Under the pieces are notes generated by a model, which made no database searches, was not told the origin of the DNA, and saw nothing but the letters and a program-made list of their open reading frames with translations. Shown one piece after another: positions 7,225-15,588 of a stretch of 30,507 nt of DNA. The translations under genes and the position numbers were made by a program. Origin of the DNA: a virus; the IMG/VR virus record IMGVR_UViG_3300017764_002534, positions 1 through 30,507 of that record; one strand, written 5' to 3'. Position 1 is the stretch's first letter, and the number at the start of each line of letters is the position of its first letter.

Positions 7225-8073
7225 ATGACAACCAGTTTTTGTGATGTAGACTTCAGTGATGGTTTGTCTGGTTGTCGTGTTCGTCTCTCGAATGGGGTCG
7301 TAATAAAAAGTTGCGACAAACCATACGAAACTAGACTATCATCTCAGTGCAAGAAACAAGAGTCGTTTCGTAACTACAATTTTAAAAATATAGAAATCCC
7401 CGCTGTTCTCGGTAAGGACATTGGTTCATTTTCTATGGTATATGCTCAAGGGATGAATTTCTCCTCCTTCTTAGAAAAAGCAAATAAAGTGGACTTAGAT
7501 TTCGTTGTGGAAACTTTGTCTGCTTATTTTGATTTCTTTGAGAGTAGATCTAGACCAAGCGATGAGATTGTCAGAACTAAACTGGTCAACAAATTAAACT
7601 CGATGAAAACATTGGGATTGAGTGTTGTTCAGTTGGAAAAACTATTAGATATACAAACTCATCTAGATATTAGACACTTACCCAAAAGCATGTGTCACGG
7701 AGACTTGACCTTTTCTAATATTATTTTTACGAAAAATAAACTCTGGTTTATTGACATGCTTGACACCTTTATCGATTCGTATTTACTTGATCTAGCAAAA
7801 CTAAAACAAGATCTATTCTACATGTGGTCGAGTAAACTTCGAGGAAAAAAGTCTCTACGAGTGTGTCAGGCGAAGCGTTACATATGGGAAAGACTGTGTG
7901 ATAAAAAAAGTCACCTAATAGAAAATGAATGGTTTGACTTTCTTGATACACTCAATATACTTAGAATAGAACCGTACATTAAAGATGAACACAGACTTGT
8001 GTTTGATGAAATTGTGAAAAGGACACCATACTATGAAAACTCTTATAGTCCCGATGGCGGGAAGATCCACTAG
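7225..8073 (+). CDS. APH/choline-kinase-like phosphotransferase, probable sugar or alcohol kinase
   Basis: A 282-residue protein of the aminoglycoside phosphotransferase / choline kinase fold. The catalytic loop is CHGDLTFSN (157-165) with D160 and N165, and the metal-binding segment FIDMLD follows at 175-180. The N-terminal lobe is short and lacks an obvious P-loop, as is usual for capsule-cluster kinases of this family. It is the first gene of the glycan island and overlaps the nucleotidyltransferase-HAD fusion by 41 bases. A kinase, nucleotidyltransferase and phosphatase set resembles sugar-1-phosphate activation routes such as AmgK/MurU or LicA/LicC (choline). The substrate is not readable here. 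Confidence 0.72.
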   Translation: MTTSFCDVDFSDGLSGCRVRLSNGVVIKSCDKPYETRLSSQCKKQESFRNYNFKNIEIPAVLGKDIGSFSMVYAQGMNFSSFLEKANKVDLDFVVETLSAYFDFFESRSRPSDEIVRTKLVNKLNSMKTLGLSVVQLEKLLDIQTHLDIRHLPKSMCHGDLTFSNIIFTKNKLWFIDMLDTFIDSYLLDLAKLKQDLFYMWSSKLRGKKSLRVCQAKRYIWERLCDKKSHLIENEWFDFLDTLNILRIEPYIKDEHRLVFDEIVKRTPYYENSYSPDGGKIH

Positions 8074-9091
8074 ATTCCCCGGTGAAAAACCAAAGTGGAT
8101 GCTTACGCACCCAAGAACAAATGGATACATGGTCATTGAGTCTTTGTCTGGACTTAATCTAGACTTTTTTGATCAAATTGTTTTTGTTGCCACTGAAGAA
8201 CAACAGGAAAAGTTTTCGTTTATTGATGGACTGAACGCACAACTTGAGGAAAAGGGAATATTAACGAAGTCTAGAGTTTGCCTTTTACCCAATCAAACAA
8301 GGTCACAATCAGAAACAGTTTATCGGGCGATTAAAAAAGAAAATATTTTTGGTTACTTCTATATTAAAGACTCCGATAGTTACTTCAACGCTGATATAGA
8401 AAATACAAAAAATATTGTTAGTTACGCAGATCTATCTGATCAAGATAAAATGAACGCCAGTTCCAAGAGTTATATTGAGATCGATCAGTCTGGTGTAATT
8501 AGTAATATAATAGAAAAGAAAGTTGTGAGTTCGACTTTTTCTGTTGGTGGTTATGGTTTCGCTTCCGCTGACGCATTTTGTCTTGCGTATGAGTCGCTAG
8601 AATATTTTGAAGATGAATGCTACATCAGTCACATAATTTATGAAATGATCTTATCTGGAGAAATTTTCTATGGATTGTCCACCAGTAATTTTGAGGACTA
8701 TGGTACGATTGAGGACTGGGATAATTTTAAGGATGAATACAAAGTTATTTTTACAGACCTAGATGGAACATTGATTACGAACACCGGTCAGTATGACCAC
8801 CCAAAACACGGATCGGGTGAACCTATTGATGATAACATAAATTTTTTAAATCATCTAAAAAGAAAAGGACTCGCCACTGTGATCATAACAACTAGTCGTC
8901 CAGAACACGAACGAGTCACAACCGTAAACGAACTCCGTGAAAAGGGTGTGTTGTATGATCATCTAATCATGGGACTACCGCATTGTAAAAGGTATTTGAT
9001 TAATGATTACGCAAAGAGCAATCCATATCCATCTGCCATATCGATAAACCTCACAAGAAATCTGGGTAATATTGGAGAGTTTTTGAAATGA
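8033..9091 (+). CDS. Fusion: sugar nucleotidyltransferase + HAD phosphatase
   Basis: Two enzymes in one 352-residue chain. Residues 1-232 form a nucleotidyltransferase: PMAGRSTRF (7-15) is the NTP-binding loop, with KPKWML at 19-24, IKDSDSYF at 111-118 carrying metal-binding acids, VGGYGF at 171-176 and EDYGTIEDW closing the domain. Residues 237-352 are a HAD-type hydrolase opening VIFTDLDGTL, with nucleophile D242 and D244, a TTSRPE motif-II segment and a C-terminal DYA acidic motif. Such fusions occur in capsule and LPS loci. ATG 8033 lies 41 bases inside the kinase gene but has AAAAGGA nine bases upstream. It probably activates the product of the adjacent kinase. Confidence 0.82.
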   Translation: MKTLIVPMAGRSTRFPGEKPKWMLTHPRTNGYMVIESLSGLNLDFFDQIVFVATEEQQEKFSFIDGLNAQLEEKGILTKSRVCLLPNQTRSQSETVYRAIKKENIFGYFYIKDSDSYFNADIENTKNIVSYADLSDQDKMNASSKSYIEIDQSGVISNIIEKKVVSSTFSVGGYGFASADAFCLAYESLEYFEDECYISHIIYEMILSGEIFYGLSTSNFEDYGTIEDWDNFKDEYKVIFTDLDGTLITNTGQYDHPKHGSGEPIDDNINFLNHLKRKGLATVIITTSRPEHERVTTVNELREKGVLYDHLIMGLPHCKRYLINDYAKSNPYPSAISINLTRNLGNIGEFLK

Positions 9092-10092
9092 ACATACTGA
9101 TAACAGGTGCTGCTGGTGGAATTGGTTCTACCTTGATTAGAGAATTAAATAATCACTCTTTGTTCTTTATTGATAATCTAAGAAATGGATATGAGCAAAA
9201 TTTGATGGACGATGATGGTAGTCTTTTGGGTGAGTGGAGTCAAACAAGCATCACAGAACCTATGGATGATCTTTGGATGGATGTTGACTTTGACGCTGTT
9301 ATTCATCTTGCGGCGATAACCTCTCTTCCTGATTGCGAGGAAAACTTTACAGAGGCATTTGATATCAATGTCACGGGGACAGCAAATGTTTTACAGTTTT
9401 GTAAAAATAGGGGCATTAAAAATGTCGTGTTCGCATCAACTAGTGCTGTCTATGAAAATACAAAAGATGGTTTGTTGGTGGAAGACATTCCGATCAACCC
9501 CTTACTTTTTTATTCATCAACAAAAATGATGGGCGAGCATATGTGTGATTCGTTTAGAAAAAACTACGACATGAACATAGCGACTCTCAGATTTTTTAAT
9601 GTGTTCGGACCTAGACAAGATTATTTACGAGACAATCCACCCTTATTAAATTATCTTGTTCGTGAATTCTGTAATGATAGAATTCCGATGTTACACTCTG
9701 ATGGAAGTCAAAGCAGGGACTATGTTCATGTTGATGATGTCGTTGAGTTAATTAAAATTTGCATGGAACAGAAAGTCGATGGAACATATAATGTGTGTAG
9801 TGGAGTAAAGATTAGCGTCAAACAAATGGCGGAGTATGTTAGATCAGCACTACATAAAAATGTCGAGGTTACTTATAGAGACTCTAGTAAACTGTGGGAC
9901 ACTAAACCGAATTTGTTCTCCGGAAATTTCCCACTTAAAAAATCTGTAGTCACAAAGGAAACAAATAAAACTTCTCTTGGTAGTTTCGATAAAGCATGGA
10001 AAGAATTGGGATGGAAACCACAAACAAACCTTGAAACTTTAATAAAGAAAGTTTCTGTTGAAATGAAAGACTTGTATTTTGAGGAATCGTGA
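9088..10092 (+). CDS. NAD-dependent epimerase/dehydratase (extended SDR)
   Basis: Second SDR sugar-nucleotide enzyme in the window, 334 residues. It shows TGAAGGIGS at 6-14, HLAAITS at 73-79, ASTSAVYE at 116-123 and the catalytic YSSTK with Y142 and K146; FFNVFGPRQ and RDYVHVDDV are typical of 4-epimerases and 4,6-dehydratase relatives. An insertion rich in Lys/Ser near 275-300 is unusual. The ATGA overlap with the fusion gene suggests it acts on the nucleotide sugar made there. It is clearly divergent from the GalE-like protein at 1300 and so is not a simple duplicate. Whether it epimerises, dehydrates or reduces cannot be told. Confidence 0.87.
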   Translation: MNILITGAAGGIGSTLIRELNNHSLFFIDNLRNGYEQNLMDDDGSLLGEWSQTSITEPMDDLWMDVDFDAVIHLAAITSLPDCEENFTEAFDINVTGTANVLQFCKNRGIKNVVFASTSAVYENTKDGLLVEDIPINPLLFYSSTKMMGEHMCDSFRKNYDMNIATLRFFNVFGPRQDYLRDNPPLLNYLVREFCNDRIPMLHSDGSQSRDYVHVDDVVELIKICMEQKVDGTYNVCSGVKISVKQMAEYVRSALHKNVEVTYRDSSKLWDTKPNLFSGNFPLKKSVVTKETNKTSLGSFDKAWKELGWKPQTNLETLIKKVSVEMKDLYFEES

Positions 10093-10745
10093 TGAACATA
10101 GATCTTTGTGATGTGACCGTTAGATGGATTAATCTTGACTCGGACACAGAAAAAAATGTAATGATGGAAAATTTGTGTGAGCGTATTGGGTTCAAGAACG
10201 CATCCAGATTTTCCGCAGTGACTGGGATTGACCCACATGAGGGAGTCAACCCCGGAGAAGAACACTACCGCAACTGCGCCGAATCTCACTTTAAAGTATA
10301 TGAGGAAACTGATACCTATCCACTTCTCATTTTAGAGGATGATGTGGAAATTGAGGAGTCTGTTTTTACATGTGATTTAAGAAACGTACCAGATGATGCT
10401 GATGCCATTTATCTTGGCATATCACATGGTGACGGAAATTACTTGGCACAAGATGTTGGTGGTGGTTGGATGCGGGTGGAAAGAATATTTGCAACGCATT
10501 CCATAATGTATCTAAATCCAAATATATGTAACGCCGTTACTGAAGTTGGTAAGAGATGGATATATGAACACAACAGACCATTTGATGTTGGGTTTGCGTA
10601 TGAGGTTCAACCTCATTTTAAAGTTTATGCTCCCCACGTTCCTTTCTTCTATCAGGCAGACTCGAAGAATTCTAAAAATAAATGGGAACATTTAACTAGA
10701 ACTCCACTTAACATTAAAAAGAAATTTACGATGGGAACAATGTGA
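10092..10745 (+). CDS. GT25-like glycosyltransferase
   Basis: A 217-residue protein with the family-25 (LPS galactosyltransferase type) signature: VRWINLDSDTEKN near the N-terminus (INLD at 13-16) and LLILEDDVEI around 78-87, with EDD the putative metal-binding site. RFSAVTGID is also typical of GT25. It is probably a retaining or inverting sugar transferase using a UDP sugar; donor and acceptor are unknown. Two in-frame starts exist. GTG 10089 overlaps the previous stop, but ATG 10092 has GAGG at a better seven-base spacing and is preferred. The C-terminus is basic. Confidence 0.75.
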   Translation: MNIDLCDVTVRWINLDSDTEKNVMMENLCERIGFKNASRFSAVTGIDPHEGVNPGEEHYRNCAESHFKVYEETDTYPLLILEDDVEIEESVFTCDLRNVPDDADAIYLGISHGDGNYLAQDVGGGWMRVERIFATHSIMYLNPNICNAVTEVGKRWIYEHNRPFDVGFAYEVQPHFKVYAPHVPFFYQADSKNSKNKWEHLTRTPLNIKKKFTMGTM

Positions 10746-11545
10746 TGAGTAATCTTTGTTATAATCTGCTCGGCAACTTTGGTCGATTAGGAAACGTCAT
10801 GTTTCAATACGCTGCCACACTAGGCATCGCAAGAAAAACAAATATGAACCCTATCGCAGCGATATCAAACGTTGAAAACTTTTCTACTCTGTTTAAACTT
10901 GGTTCCGTCACAGATGCGGTCGTAGAAACTAATATGTTATTCAATGAAGAGTCTTTTTGCTATGATGATAGAGCATTTCGTATTGCGGTTCCAGAAAATT
11001 CAAGTGTAGATATTAGAGGGTACTATCAAACCCCAAAGTATTTTTCACACATCGAAAATGAAGTCAAACAAAATTTTGATTTCAATGAAAATATCAAAAA
11101 CAACGCAATTGATTTGATACCATCTGAACCTTGTGTCTCTGTTCATGTTCGTCGAGGAGACTACGTTCCAATCTCAGACTATCATTTCAACCAAGCAATT
11201 GAGTATTATGAAAATAGCATAAAACACTTTTCAGATTACATTCCTGTATTTTTCTCGGATGATATTTCTTGGTGTAAAGAGACTTTCTCTCATATCAGCA
11301 ACGCTGTTTTTGTAGAAAATAAAGAGACGTTAAACCTCAACGCAAGAATTTCCTCCGATGTTTCTGGATATGTAGATATGTGTGCGATGTCAATGTGTAA
11401 CGCCCACGTTATAGCAAATAGTAGTTTTAGTTGGTGGGGTGCTTATTTGGGCGGAGGACCAACAATAGCACCAAAGACTTGGTTTGGACCAAGTGGTCCA
11501 CAAGATTGGCAAGACATTTATTGTGATGATTGGATATTAGCATGA
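10745..11545 (+). CDS. GT11 alpha-1,2-fucosyltransferase-like enzyme
   Basis: Family GT11, the fold family of bacterial WbsJ/FutC and vertebrate FUT1/FUT2, which add fucose in alpha-1,2 linkage to galactose from GDP-fucose. GRLGNVMFQYA lies at 13-23, the GDP-fucose-binding HVRRGDY at 134-140, FFSDD at 169-173 and NSSFSWWGAYL at 225-235; all conserved GT11 motifs are present and in order. Length of 266 is slightly short but complete. The start is ATG 10745, overlapping the preceding TGA by one base; GTG 10742 is an alternative. No transmembrane anchor is present, so it is likely cytoplasmic. Donor identity is inferred from the family. Confidence 0.9.
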   Translation: MSNLCYNLLGNFGRLGNVMFQYAATLGIARKTNMNPIAAISNVENFSTLFKLGSVTDAVVETNMLFNEESFCYDDRAFRIAVPENSSVDIRGYYQTPKYFSHIENEVKQNFDFNENIKNNAIDLIPSEPCVSVHVRRGDYVPISDYHFNQAIEYYENSIKHFSDYIPVFFSDDISWCKETFSHISNAVFVENKETLNLNARISSDVSGYVDMCAMSMCNAHVIANSSFSWWGAYLGGGPTIAPKTWFGPSGPQDWQDIYCDDWILA

Positions 11546-12180
11546 GAAAAATAGAAGCAGTGATGTTTGATTTGGATGGAGTTTTAGTTGATGCCTGTGA
11601 CTGGCATTACTTTGCACTCAATGAAGCGTTGATGGAAGTCGTCGGCACCGTGATATCAAGGCACGACCATGAAACAACATACAACGGATTGCCGACCAAT
11701 GTGAAACTTGAAATGCTTGGTCTTGACGAAAACCAGCGTGAAAAGGTTTGGGAACTGAAACAAGATCGCACACTCAAAACCATAAGAGAAAATGCAAAAA
11801 ACCAAGTTGAGAAGGTCGATCTATTCGAGTCTCTTATCGATCACGATATTAAAATCGCATGTGTGACAAACTCGATTCGCATGACAGCAAACGAAATGCT
11901 ACATGCAACGGGTCAGTTGAATTATTTTGATGAGATAATTAGTAACGAGGATGTTGAGAACAACAAACCATATCCAGATTGTTATAACTTCGCTGTGAAT
12001 AAACTTGATGTTGACCCAGATAACTGTATAATCGTTGAGGACAGTATGAAGGGTATGCAGGCGGCACAATCCAGTGTGGTGCCAATTGAAAATATTTGGC
12101 ATGTGCAAAACTCGGAAGATGTGACCAAAGAAGGAATGTGGAGGTTTGTGAATGAAAATTTTGATACCAATGGCAGGTGA
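11542..12180 (+). CDS. HAD-family phosphatase (beta-phosphoglucomutase-like)
   Basis: A 212-residue haloacid-dehalogenase-type hydrolase with nucleophile motif FDLDGVLVDA (D10, D12), motif II CVTNS, the lysine motif in NNKPYPDCY and the acidic motif IIVEDSMKG. An alpha-helical cap sits between motifs I and II (about 20-90), placing it in the PGP/beta-PGM subgroup. It could dephosphorylate a sugar phosphate or shift a phosphate. The start at 11542 is an ATGA overlap with the GT11 gene; the frame is open 12 bases earlier through TTG, which lacks support. The 3' end overlaps the next nucleotidyltransferase by 29 bases. Confidence 0.85.
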   Translation: MRKIEAVMFDLDGVLVDACDWHYFALNEALMEVVGTVISRHDHETTYNGLPTNVKLEMLGLDENQREKVWELKQDRTLKTIRENAKNQVEKVDLFESLIDHDIKIACVTNSIRMTANEMLHATGQLNYFDEIISNEDVENNKPYPDCYNFAVNKLDVDPDNCIIVEDSMKGMQAAQSSVVPIENIWHVQNSEDVTKEGMWRFVNENFDTNGR

Positions 12181-12868
12181 AGGCAGTCGGTTTGCGAAAG
12201 AAGGATATGTTTTTCCTAAACCACTTATTGATGTAAATGGAAAACCAATGATCCAAAGGGTCATTGAAAATTTAGACTTTGATGCTGATTATATTTTCCT
12301 TGTTCGCTCTGAACATCTTGAAAAATACTCAGGTCTTCGATCAACACTTCAAAGAATCACAGATGACAGATGCACCATTGTAGAGGTTGACTCTCTTACG
12401 GAAGGTGCTGCTTGCACATGTTTGCTGGCGAAAGAACACATTGATGTTGATGACGATTTACTAATCGCCAACTCAGATCAAATTATTGAATATGAAAAAG
12501 ATAACTTCACAATTCTAAAGAACAACACTGATTTTGATGGTATTGTTTACTGCTTTAATGATGTTCATCCAAAGTGGTCCTTTGCTAGACTAAACTCCCG
12601 ACACATGATTACTGAAATCAGAGAGAAAGAACCGATTTCAAATATTGCGACTTGCGGTATTTACTGGTTTAGACATGGATCTGATTTTGTTAGTAACGCA
12701 GAAACCATGATTGAAAATGACCTCCGAGTTAACGGTGAGTTTTATGTTGCACCCACATACAATCAAATGATCGGTGATGGTAAAAAGGTATCTCCGTTTT
12801 ATGTAACAAAGATGCACGGTATTGGAACACCAGAAGACCTTAACAATTATCTAAGGGTGTCACGATGA
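12152..12868 (+). CDS. Sugar-phosphate nucleotidyltransferase
   Basis: A 238-residue stand-alone nucleotidyltransferase with PMAGEGSRF (6-14), FPKPLIDVNGKPMI (21-34), the acidic LIANSDQII segment near residue 107 and the closing GIGTPEDL. It should join a sugar-1-phosphate to an NTP, giving NDP-sugar and pyrophosphate. A strong Shine-Dalgarno GGAGG at 12140-12144, seven bases before ATG 12152, fixes the start inside the HAD gene. It differs from the fused nucleotidyltransferase at 8033, so at least two activated sugars may be made. It is followed by a cupin gene with an ATGA overlap. The nucleotide and sugar are not determinable. Confidence 0.86.
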   Translation: MKILIPMAGEGSRFAKEGYVFPKPLIDVNGKPMIQRVIENLDFDADYIFLVRSEHLEKYSGLRSTLQRITDDRCTIVEVDSLTEGAACTCLLAKEHIDVDDDLLIANSDQIIEYEKDNFTILKNNTDFDGIVYCFNDVHPKWSFARLNSRHMITEIREKEPISNIATCGIYWFRHGSDFVSNAETMIENDLRVNGEFYVAPTYNQMIGDGKKVSPFYVTKMHGIGTPEDLNNYLRVSR

Positions 12869-13197
12869 TAACATCTCATTTAGATAAGATGAAGGGTGGT
12901 TGGTTTGTTGGTTGCTTTGATCCAACAGAATTTTATTCTGAGGATTTTGAGGTTGGATATAAAGAGTTTAAAAAGGACGAACCACACGCTGATCATTATC
13001 ACAAACTAGGGACTGAAATAAATCTAATCACAAGTGGTAAGGTTGAATTTAACGGCAAAGTATTTGAAAAGGGTAGTATTGTGATCATTGAACCCGGAGA
13101 AAAAACCACAACTAAATTTATAGAAGACTCATCAATCGTGGTCGTAAAAACACCATCGCTCCCTGATGATAAATTTTTATGTGGGGACACACTATGA
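12865..13197 (+). CDS. Small cupin-domain protein
   Basis: A 110-residue single cupin barrel. The metal-binding first motif is visible as HADHYHKLGTEINLITSG, with H44, H46 and E51, and the second motif is weak (KGSIVIIEPGEKTTTKF). Small cupins in glycan loci can be sugar isomerases, 3,4-ketoisomerases or regulators; here it lies between a nucleotidyltransferase and the GQPR genes and overlaps both by ATGA. It could act on the product of the preceding enzyme, but it is equally possible that it is a stress- or dioxygenase-type cupin. Confidence 0.72.
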   Translation: MITSHLDKMKGGWFVGCFDPTEFYSEDFEVGYKEFKKDEPHADHYHKLGTEINLITSGKVEFNGKVFEKGSIVIIEPGEKTTTKFIEDSSIVVVKTPSLPDDKFLCGDTL

Positions 13198-13949
13198 AAA
13201 AAGCAGCGATTCTTTACTCCGGACAACCAAGAGATATCAGGGAGTGTTGTGCAAATCATGTTCACCATTTGATCCGAAACAATCCAGACTTTGATTTTGA
13301 TATCTTCGGACACATATGGATAGATCACGACAATCCCTTTTGGGATATCGCACCCGAAAGAGGGTCATGGAAAGACGACGATGCTAAGTTTATGCTTAAA
13401 AATTGGAAACCAAAAAGAATTGTTTTTGAATCCCCCAAATCATTTAAGTCCAACTTAACTCCAAATCCAGCATGCCCACACCCAGTTCAAAATATCATGT
13501 CAATGTTGTATAGTGTCGAACAAGCAAATATCGCTAGAAATGAATATGAAAAACAAGAAGGGGTCGAGTACGACTGTGTAATTCGTCTGAGAACTGACGT
13601 ATATTTTGGAGACAACGCAGATATTAAATTGTCAACACTAGATCTAAGAAAAATAAATGTGGTTGAGCGAGGTGCCCATAGGGACTATGGTTGCAATGAT
13701 CAATTTGCCATATCAAATTCTGCAAACATGAATGCCCACTCAACCACTTTCTCATCAATTGATAAGTTGGTTGAAATGGGTTGTATTGTAAATCCAGAGT
13801 GTCTTGTTGGGTACAATTCTTTTGTTCATCATGGTATTGATTGTGACTCACATAAACGGGATCATGGTGATAAGTTACAGTTTACTCTGCATAGAGATCG
13901 ATATGCTTCATACAACGGAGGTTGTTTTAACAGGGAATATGAACTATGA
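13194..13949 (+). CDS. 'GQPR' family protein A, putative glycosyltransferase
   Basis: First of three adjacent paralogues of a family I cannot name. It opens AAILYSGQPRD (GQPR at 10-13), continues DFDIFGHIW (34-42), and has YDCVIRLRTDVYF with RLRTDV at 131-136, followed by a CNDQFAISNS segment. An N-terminal Rossmann-like strand, then a centre ending in an R-x-D motif, resembles GT-A transferases such as GT8 or GT25. I infer a glycosyltransferase from that and from its position; no family match is claimed. At 251 residues it is the most divergent of the three. Start 13194 is an ATGA overlap with the cupin; an in-frame ATG at 13179 is less likely. Confidence 0.68.
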   Translation: MKKAAILYSGQPRDIRECCANHVHHLIRNNPDFDFDIFGHIWIDHDNPFWDIAPERGSWKDDDAKFMLKNWKPKRIVFESPKSFKSNLTPNPACPHPVQNIMSMLYSVEQANIARNEYEKQEGVEYDCVIRLRTDVYFGDNADIKLSTLDLRKINVVERGAHRDYGCNDQFAISNSANMNAHSTTFSSIDKLVEMGCIVNPECLVGYNSFVHHGIDCDSHKRDHGDKLQFTLHRDRYASYNGGCFNREYEL

Positions 13950-14779
13950 AAATCGCACTTGCATTTTACGGTCAACCCCGATTCATTAAAAATCCTGTTG
14001 TTTTAGAAACGTATAAAAAATATTACTTGGACAAGTATGATTGTGATGTATTCGCTCACATGTGGTGGGGTGAACCCCAAAATTATAAGGTAGCACTTCA
14101 TGTAAAAAATAAAGGAGAAATGATATCTCCAGATTCCTTAGATTACTTTAATGAAAATTACAATCCGGTAACAATTGAAACTGAACCACCCAAAGAATTC
14201 ATTCCCACTGATGTGGTGAAAGAATCTCTTGATAGGAGGTTTACGGGGAAGTATCCACATGTAGGATCACACGCTCATCAACCATTAAATTATTGGAGTG
14301 ATATTACATACAGTAATGCTTTTTCTCAAATGTATAGCATTCAAAAATCATCTCGCATGGTAATGGAACATGCAAGTAAACTTAATATTGAATATGACTT
14401 TGTAGTTCAGGCAAGATATGACACCATGTTGTTTGATATACCTGATTTGACCGAGTGTGAAAAGAAGTTACACTTACCAAACCATCACGGTAGATTCCCC
14501 GACCTACATCTGTTTTTCGCACACAAACACTTGGATTGGGCAGGTAATATTTTTGATGACATAGAAACAGTTTACGATAGAATTGATAGACCCGGTTGTG
14601 AGAGATGGAAGTTTGAATCTTTTAAAAATAGATTCCCACTCTCCGATATAAATCCAGTCGCTATGGACGGAATGTGTGTCCGATCTATTGATGATAATGA
14701 AAAGAATTCAATTAGTGGATTCTGCTATCAACACAGAGAAACACAAAAAGCGATAGACGCGAGAGGATATTACAAATGA
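13946..14779 (+). CDS. 'GQPR' family protein B, putative glycosyltransferase
   Basis: A 277-residue paralogue of its two neighbours. Shared landmarks: FYGQPR at 7-12, DCDVFAHMWWG at 32-42, GEMISPDSL, a YSIQKSSR helix, YDFVVQARYDT with ARYDT at 156-160, HHGRFPD and FPLSDINPVAMDG. Close to protein C along the whole length and at DNA level in several stretches, so a tandem duplication is evident. Most extra length against A lies in a loop around 95-120 (containing GSHAHQPLNYW). Starts ATGA-overlapped with A. Function inferred as sugar transfer only from position and fold-like pattern. Confidence 0.68.
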   Translation: MKIALAFYGQPRFIKNPVVLETYKKYYLDKYDCDVFAHMWWGEPQNYKVALHVKNKGEMISPDSLDYFNENYNPVTIETEPPKEFIPTDVVKESLDRRFTGKYPHVGSHAHQPLNYWSDITYSNAFSQMYSIQKSSRMVMEHASKLNIEYDFVVQARYDTMLFDIPDLTECEKKLHLPNHHGRFPDLHLFFAHKHLDWAGNIFDDIETVYDRIDRPGCERWKFESFKNRFPLSDINPVAMDGMCVRSIDDNEKNSISGFCYQHRETQKAIDARGYYK

Positions 14780-15588
14780 AAATCGCAATTGCATTTTATG
14801 GTCAACCAAGGTATGTTACAAATAAGCACATCCTAAACTCATATAAAAAGTATTTTTTGGACAAGTATGATTGTGATGTGTTTGGACATATGTGGTGGGG
14901 AGATCAGACTGAGTATGACACATCTTCTTGGAATAACTGCGTAGGAGAAATGATATCTCCCGACTCTTTAGAGTTTTTTAGTAAAAATTACGATCCCATA
15001 GTTATTGAAACAGAGGAACCAAGAGAATTTGAATTTGACGACCACGTTGCCAAGTTCATTGATGAAAAGTTTACTGGCAAAAATCACTGCCCCAAGAATG
15101 GTCAAATATGGTGTCAAAGAAACTACAGTAATTTGATGTCTCACTTGTATTCTATGCAGAAATCATCTAGAATTGTTTCTGATTACTCGAACGAAAAGGG
15201 CATCACCTATGATTTTATAGCACTAGCGAGATACGATACTATTTTGTTTGATATTCCGAATCTAGATGAATGTGATAAAGGAAAATTACATCTACCATGT
15301 CATCACGGTAGATTCCCTGATGTGGTAATGTTTTGCCCCCATAAACACCTAACATGGTCTGGTAATCTTTTTGATGATATTTCTAATGTATATGATAAAG
15401 TTGATACCCCTGATCCTGTACGATGGAAATATGAATCTTTTATAAGTAGATTCCCACTATCGGATATCCAACCAGCAAGGATGGATGGGTGGTGTTGTCG
15501 CTCTATTGGTGATGATGAAAATATTGCACGGTGTTTTGAACACAGAAATCAAGAGGTCTGGGAAAGATCGAAAGGATATTATAAGTGA
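14776..15588 (+). CDS. 'GQPR' family protein C, putative glycosyltransferase
   Basis: A 270-residue tandem copy of protein B, with FYGQPR at 7-12, DCDVFGHMWWG at 32-42, GEMISPDSL, YSMQKSSR, ARYDT at 151-155, CHHGRFPD, FPLSDIQPARMDG and a C-terminal RSKGYYK echoing RGYYK in B. Variation is concentrated between residues 45-60 and 80-115, which could be donor or acceptor-binding loops that diverged after duplication. ATGA overlap with B; the stop overlaps the next gene's GTG start. No membrane segment. Function is inferred as for B. Confidence 0.68.
   Translation: MKIAIAFYGQPRYVTNKHILNSYKKYFLDKYDCDVFGHMWWGDQTEYDTSSWNNCVGEMISPDSLEFFSKNYDPIVIETEEPREFEFDDHVAKFIDEKFTGKNHCPKNGQIWCQRNYSNLMSHLYSMQKSSRIVSDYSNEKGITYDFIALARYDTILFDIPNLDECDKGKLHLPCHHGRFPDVVMFCPHKHLTWSGNLFDDISNVYDKVDTPDPVRWKYESFISRFPLSDIQPARMDGWCCRSIGDDENIARCFEHRNQEVWERSKGYYK

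Noticed and set aside
7760-7788. TTGACA followed by TTACTT as an internal promoter of the kinase gene
   Set aside because: The -10 box matches only three of six positions and the TTGACA is explained by Ile-Asp-Met and Leu-Asp-Thr codons.
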